Assembly (NCBI GenBank): GCA_024636575.1
Contig: JAGXGU010000141.1
Coordinates: 1 to 15,795, forward strand
Length of the DNA stretch: 15,795 nt
DNA from: Altererythrobacter sp.
GTDB lineage: Bacteria; Pseudomonadota; Alphaproteobacteria; Sphingomonadales; Sphingomonadaceae
Direction: 5' to 3'
Positions 12,042 to 15,795 of the stretch are shown here, piece after piece. Position 1 is the stretch's first letter. Every line of letters starts with the position of its first letter. The notes beneath the pieces are model-generated. The model was not told the DNA's origin. It saw nothing but the letters and a program-made list of their open reading frames with translations, and made no database searches. A program made the position numbers and the translations under genes.

Positions 12042-13556
12042 TCAGGCAAAACGCCAGAAATTGAGCGCGCCGGCACAGGTGATTCTTCCCGGCATCCCCA
12101 CGCCCTCCACACTGCCAGTGCAGAGCAATTCGATAGCCGGTGTATCTTCCGCCGGGATCTTGGCTATTGTCCGCGAGCCATCTGGCGTCCGCGCAACCAC
12201 CACGCCATGCCGTACGCCGCCATGCCGATCGAACAGCACGGTGTAAGTTTCTATCTTCGCCGGACCTTCATATTCAGGCAGCATTGCTGGGACCGCTGGC
12301 CGCAAGGCGTCGGCTTCGGACTGGAAATCGAAGTTCTGCGGGAAGGTGCCCGCTGACTGCGGAGTGCGGGTCAGGATGATCGAGTGGTTATGTGTGGCAT
12401 AGCCGCCATTGGCAAACAGCAAGCCATTGGTGCCCGATTTTCTTAGGGCCATGACCATGCTGGCGGCGGCATGGGTCATGTAATTTCCGATCGGACCGCC
12501 ACCAAAGGTCAGACCGCCGACCACTGTCATATCTGCATCGGCGGGAAGCCCCAGAATACGCCGCGCCATTTTGGGCACACAGGGAAAACAGGAATAAAGC
12601 TCCATGTGGTCAAGATCACTGACGGCAAGACCATTAAGCAAGAGCGTCTGGCGCAAAGATACCTCTGCACTGGGCGAATGCACGAAATCCGTGCGGCAGA
12701 ACTGGTCTTCATCCTCATGCGCTGCCGCACCTCTGCCGACATATACCATTCGCTCGTCCGCAATGCCCGCGGCTTGCGCTGCCGCAAGGCTGGTCACGAT
12801 CACTGCGGCACCCTGATTTACGGCGGCATTGGCAATCATCAATTTGGTATATGGGTGGGCGATTGGGCGGTTTTCCGCACATGGCTCGATAATCTCGGCA
12901 GGGCTGCATTTCCGGTGCAACCAGGCATGGGGGTTGATCTGCGCAACCTGCGACATGTTTGCCCAGATGACGCCCGTTTCCGCCTGCCCTTCTGCCAAGG
13001 TTTGGCCATAGGCCGGGCGGGCGGCGTTTTCATAAAAGGGGTAGATATCTGCCGGTGTCAGTAGGCCGTATGATATGCGGATAGCGGACATCTGTACCTG
13101 ACGGCGGGGATATGGGTCTTTCGGCCTGGGATCGTCCGGATCGGCCGCCTCCGCCCTTCGCCGGGCAGCTGTGCGCAGGGCTTCGGCCCCGACGATCAAG
13201 GCGACGCTTGCCTCCCCCCGGCCGATCGCATTGGCCGCTTGATTGATCAGCAGGATCGGGCTGTCGCCGGTGGGACTACTGGTCTCGATTGCATGGCCCG
13301 GCGTGATTCCGAGTGCCTGCGAAATGCAGTCCACCAGCTTACCGGTCAGCAGGGGGAAGGACAATTGGTGAACCACCCCCAACCAATCAATTTGGTCGAT
13401 CAATCCCCCACCGGCATCGTCGCCGGCCGCGCGGGCGGCAGCGATCATCAGTTCGCGCGAATCCAGCCCTTCGGATCCGGTGGCGGCGCGGTCATTAATC
13501 TGGCCGCAGCCGATGATGACCGGGATGCGGGTGCGATCGCCCAGGTCCTGTTTCAT
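12042..13556 (-). CDS. Thiolase-like protein (acetyl-CoA acetyltransferase family), atypical active site
   Basis: This 504-residue protein has the thiolase fold pattern: IPVIIGCGQI at the start, ANAIGRGEASVALIVGAEAL around 108-127, DLDHMELYSCFPCV around 315-327 and VVGGLTFGGGPIGNY around 345-359. A C-terminal extension of about 100 residues follows, as in the larger SCP2-thiolase-like proteins. Key residues differ from true thiolases: the nucleophile position (CxSG) reads SPTG at 94-97, and the GHP motif reads GGP. It may be a non-thiolytic condensing or binding protein, or use other residues (the nearby SCFPC is notable). It is the last gene of an operon, 12 bases after the FAH-family gene, and converges with the nucleotidyltransferase gene. 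Confidence 0.82.
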   Translation of the reverse strand: MKQDLGDRTRIPVIIGCGQINDRAATGSEGLDSRELMIAAARAAGDDAGGGLIDQIDWLGVVHQLSFPLLTGKLVDCISQALGITPGHAIETSSPTGDSPILLINQAANAIGRGEASVALIVGAEALRTAARRRAEAADPDDPRPKDPYPRRQVQMSAIRISYGLLTPADIYPFYENAARPAYGQTLAEGQAETGVIWANMSQVAQINPHAWLHRKCSPAEIIEPCAENRPIAHPYTKLMIANAAVNQGAAVIVTSLAAAQAAGIADERMVYVGRGAAAHEDEDQFCRTDFVHSPSAEVSLRQTLLLNGLAVSDLDHMELYSCFPCVPKMARRILGLPADADMTVVGGLTFGGGPIGNYMTHAAASMVMALRKSGTNGLLFANGGYATHNHSIILTRTPQSAGTFPQNFDFQSEADALRPAVPAMLPEYEGPAKIETYTVLFDRHGGVRHGVVVARTPDGSRTIAKIPAEDTPAIELLCTGSVEGVGMPGRITCAGALNFWRFA

Positions 13557-13568
13557 CGGGCGGCCCGC

Positions 13569-14576
13569 TCAGGCTTGAATCACCGTCTGTTCGATCCGGC
13601 CGAAGATAGAATGCCCGTCCGCATCATGCATGTCGACTGTAACATTGTCGCCCGCCTGCATGAACGGCGTCTTCGCTTCGCCGTCTGCGATGGTTTCGAT
13701 CATGCGGATTTCCGCGATGCAGCTATAGCCAGCGCCGCCTTCGCTGACCGGTTTGCCGGGGCCGCCATCCTTGCCTTTGTTGGATACAGTGCCGGAACCG
13801 ATGATTGTTCCAGCACCCAGATTGCGGGTCTTGGAAGCGTGGGCCACCAATTGTGCCAGATTGAACGTTGCATCCACGCCGGCCTCGGCGCGGCCAAATG
13901 GCGCGCCATTGTAATCCACCATCAATGGATGATGGACCAGGCTGTCTTTCCACGCATCGCCCAATTCGTCAGGCGTGACCGCAACGGGCGAAAATGCGCT
14001 GGCAGGCTTGGAATGAAAAAATCCGAAACCCTTGGCCAGTTCACCGGGGATCAAGCCGCGCAGCGACACGTCATTGACCAGCATCAGCAGTTTGATGTGT
14101 CCCACTGCATCTTCGGGGGAAGTGCCCATGGCAACATCGTCGGTGATGCAGGCAATTTCGCCTTCCATGTCGCAGCCCCAGGCCGGATCGCCCAGGGGGA
14201 TCGGGTCGCGCGGTGCCAGGAACCCGTCCGAACCACCCTGATACATCAGAGGATCGTGGTAGAAACTTTCCGGAACTTCGGAACCCCGGGCCTTTCGCAC
14301 CAGTTCGACATGGTTGATATAGGCGCTGCCGTCCGCCCATTGATAGGCGCGGGGCAGGGGGGATGCAGCCTCCCGCTCGTGGAACCGGCCGCAGGGTACC
14401 GCCCGATGTTCGACATCGGTGTAAAGAGCTTCCAGCCGGGGCGCGCATTCTTCCCAATTGTCCAGCGCTGCCTGCATTGTGGGCGCGATATTGCCTGCCG
14501 CGCAATAGCGGGTGAGGTCTTTGGAAACGACGACCAATATGCCGTCGCGGCCTGATTTGAGCGATGCGAGTTTCAT
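13569..14576 (-). CDS. fahA: Fumarylacetoacetate hydrolase family protein
   Basis: This 335-residue enzyme has the FAH C-terminal metal-binding core. The acidic metal-ligand group appears as CDMEGEI (Asp136, Glu138, Glu140), followed by LMLVNDVSLRGLIP (Asn168-Asp169), the KGFGFFHSKPASAFSP block and GSGTVSNK near the end. In tyrosine breakdown FAH splits fumarylacetoacetate to fumarate and acetoacetate. The neighbouring maleylacetoacetate isomerase, whose stop overlaps this start by four bases (ATGA), makes that role likely here. The family also contains decarboxylases and other hydrolases. It is shorter than the animal enzyme but of normal size for this bacterial type. Confidence 0.88.
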   Translation of the reverse strand: MKLASLKSGRDGILVVVSKDLTRYCAAGNIAPTMQAALDNWEECAPRLEALYTDVEHRAVPCGRFHEREAASPLPRAYQWADGSAYINHVELVRKARGSEVPESFYHDPLMYQGGSDGFLAPRDPIPLGDPAWGCDMEGEIACITDDVAMGTSPEDAVGHIKLLMLVNDVSLRGLIPGELAKGFGFFHSKPASAFSPVAVTPDELGDAWKDSLVHHPLMVDYNGAPFGRAEAGVDATFNLAQLVAHASKTRNLGAGTIIGSGTVSNKGKDGGPGKPVSEGGAGYSCIAEIRMIETIADGEAKTPFMQAGDNVTVDMHDADGHSIFGRIEQTVIQA

Positions 14577-15223
14577 ACGGTTTGGTCCTTCTCCGGATTG
14601 TCTGGCTGATTGTCGGGATGCGCGCGCTGGAACGGATCGAGCGCAAGACAGGCCGCCTCAATCCGCTCGATATGCGGCATGGCTGAAAAATCGAACGCCA
14701 AACGCCGCGCATTATAGACCTGCGGCAGTAGAACCACCTCGAACATTCCGGGCGCATCGAACAGGAAATCACACGTGCCCAATTGCGCCAGCCGCGTCTC
14801 TACCGGTTCCAGCGTCCGGGCAAGCCAATGGCGGTACCAGACCGCGATTTCTTCCTTTGAATGGCCCAGCGGGTCTGCGAGATAGCCAAGCACGGGCGAA
14901 TTGTTCGGGGCATGGATTTCGGTGGCGATCGCATATGCCAACTCGCGCACGGTGTAGCGGTCCTCGATATCTGCGGGTAACATTGGCGACTTCGGATAGG
15001 CTTCATCGAGCCATTCGAGCAGCGCCATCGATTGTGCGCGGTCCCGCCCGTCCGCCTGAAGCAAGGGAACGCTGCCGAAGGGATTGCGGCTGGTGAAGGC
15101 CGGCGACTTCTGTTCGGAGGTGAGCAGGTTCACCGGAACATAGTCATAGTCCAGTCCCTTCAGGTTCAGCGCGATGCGGAGCCGGTAGGACGTCGAACTG
15201 CGAAAATATCCGTGAAGCCGCAT
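14573..15223 (-). CDS. maiA: Maleylacetoacetate isomerase (zeta-class GST)
   Basis: This 216-residue cytosolic glutathione-S-transferase-fold enzyme converts maleylacetoacetate to fumarylacetoacetate. The N-terminal glutathione site reads YFRSSTSYRLRIALNLKG; the zeta-class SSCS signature is SSTS here, keeping the serines and replacing cysteine by threonine, as other bacterial members also do. NPFGSVPLL and the QSMALLEWLDEAYP block are typical, and the C-terminal domain has YRHWLARTLEPVE and PQVYNARRLAFD. It overlaps gcdH by one base upstream (TGATG) and the FAH-family gene by four bases downstream, so all are likely translated from one mRNA. Confidence 0.93.
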   Translation of the reverse strand: MRLHGYFRSSTSYRLRIALNLKGLDYDYVPVNLLTSEQKSPAFTSRNPFGSVPLLQADGRDRAQSMALLEWLDEAYPKSPMLPADIEDRYTVRELAYAIATEIHAPNNSPVLGYLADPLGHSKEEIAVWYRHWLARTLEPVETRLAQLGTCDFLFDAPGMFEVVLLPQVYNARRLAFDFSAMPHIERIEAACLALDPFQRAHPDNQPDNPEKDQTV

Positions 15224-15795
15224 CAGAACGCCGCAATGCCGGTAATGGCCCGGCCCAAGATCAGCGCATGAACGTCATGCGTGCCCTCATAGGTGTTGAC
15301 CGTTTCCAAATTCACCATGTGCCGCATGATCTGGTATTCGTCGGAAATCCCGTTGCCGCCGTGCATGTCGCGCGCGTGGCGGGCCACATCCAGCGCCTTG
15401 CCGACATTGTTGCGTTTCACGATGGAAATCATTTCCGGGGCAAACCGGCCTTCGTCCATCAACCGGCCAACCCGCAGGGATGCCTGCAGACCAAGACCGA
15501 TATCGGTCATCATGTCGGCCAGCTTCTTTTGAAACAGCTGGGTTGCGGCCAGCGGACGGCCAAACTGATTGCGGTCGAGACCATATTGGCGCGCAGCGTG
15601 GAGGCAGAATTCCGCCGCGCCCATCGCGCCCCAGCTGATCCCGTACCGGGCGCGGTTGAGGCAGCGGAATGGCCCCTTCAGTCCCTGAACTTCGGGCAGT
15701 AATGCGTCCGCAGGCAGTTTGACATCGTCCATCATGATCATGCCGGTGGTGGAGGCGCGCAGGGATAATTTTCCCTCTATCTTGGGTGCAGACAA
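15223..15795 (-). CDS. gcdH: Glutaryl-CoA dehydrogenase, C-terminal part (cut by window edge)
   Basis: The frame enters from the right edge, so the N-terminal half is missing. Its first visible codon, TTG, is not a true start. The 190 visible residues match glutaryl-CoA dehydrogenase closely: KIEGKLSLRASTTGMIMMDD, NRARYGISWGAMGAAEFC, LDRNQFGRPLAATQLFQKKL, RDMHGGNGISDEY and NTYEGTHDVHALILGRAITG. The glutamate in YEGT, 21 residues from the end, is the catalytic base of this enzyme group. The FAD enzyme oxidises and decarboxylates glutaryl-CoA to crotonyl-CoA in lysine and tryptophan breakdown. The stop codon shares one base with the maiA start. Confidence 0.93.
   Translation of the reverse strand: MSAPKIEGKLSLRASTTGMIMMDDVKLPADALLPEVQGLKGPFRCLNRARYGISWGAMGAAEFCLHAARQYGLDRNQFGRPLAATQLFQKKLADMMTDIGLGLQASLRVGRLMDEGRFAPEMISIVKRNNVGKALDVARHARDMHGGNGISDEYQIMRHMVNLETVNTYEGTHDVHALILGRAITGIAAF

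Noticed and set aside
13388..13404. Second FNR-like motif (TTGGTCGATCAA)
   Set aside because: Spacing is 12 rather than 14 bases and it lies inside the thiolase-like coding region.
13239..14555. A 438-codon plus-strand open frame
   Set aside because: It is antisense to the FAH-family gene and the start of the thiolase-like gene, both of which have clear family motifs. Long shadow frames are common in GC-rich DNA.
1..15795. CRISPR array, toxin-antitoxin pair or intact insertion sequence
   Set aside because: No regularly spaced repeats, no transposase and no recognisable toxin or antitoxin motifs were found.

Overview
This is a GC-rich chromosomal segment, most likely from an alphaproteobacterium of the order Sphingomonadales (Erythrobacteraceae-like). 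That placement is an inference. It rests on a GcrA-type cell-cycle regulator, on the style of the SARP/TolB/TPR regulator, the thiolase-like protein and the surface-polymer genes, and on tight ATGA/TGATG gene overlaps. No rRNA gene or marker was available to fix the genus.

Layout. (1) 1-2702, minus strand: a molybdate ABC importer operon, modA-modB-modC, with overlapping genes, followed by a DUF1993 gene. (2) 2703-4935: gcrA (minus) with a clear terminator, a divergent ABC-2 type permease with no ATPase beside it, and a convergent hspQ gene with a probable leaderless promoter. (3) 5118-7464: a complete tRNA-Ser(CGA), a perfect FNR/FixK-type box (TTGAT-N4-ATCAA), and a 700-residue regulator with a SARP-like winged helix, a TolB/FlgO-like domain and TPRs. 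(4) 7465-9369: a 386-base non-coding, structure-rich leader, then a small module of two NTF2/SnoaL-like proteins flanking a VOC (extradiol-dioxygenase-like) gene broken by one in-frame TAA. (5) 9370-12019: a decayed stretch with an 86-bp imperfect palindrome and the remnant of a Wzx-type flippase, then a coupled pair encoding a CDP-glycerol glycerophosphotransferase-like enzyme and a MobA-like nucleotidyltransferase. (6) 12042-15795, minus strand: a catabolic operon of glutaryl-CoA dehydrogenase (cut by the window edge), maleylacetoacetate isomerase, a fumarylacetoacetate hydrolase family protein and a thiolase-like protein without the usual catalytic residues.

How the parts fit. The mod genes supply molybdate for molybdoenzymes. 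The operon at the right end joins the last two steps of tyrosine/homogentisate breakdown to acyl-CoA metabolism. The glycerophosphotransferase/nucleotidyltransferase pair looks like part of a cell-surface phosphopolymer pathway whose exporter gene has been truncated here. The points most worth a second look are the FNR-type box in front of the SARP/TPR regulator, the single nonsense codon in the VOC gene, the structured leader before it, the flippase remnant with its palindrome, and the catalytically atypical thiolase. I did not see a clear, entirely new multi-gene system. The oddities are local.
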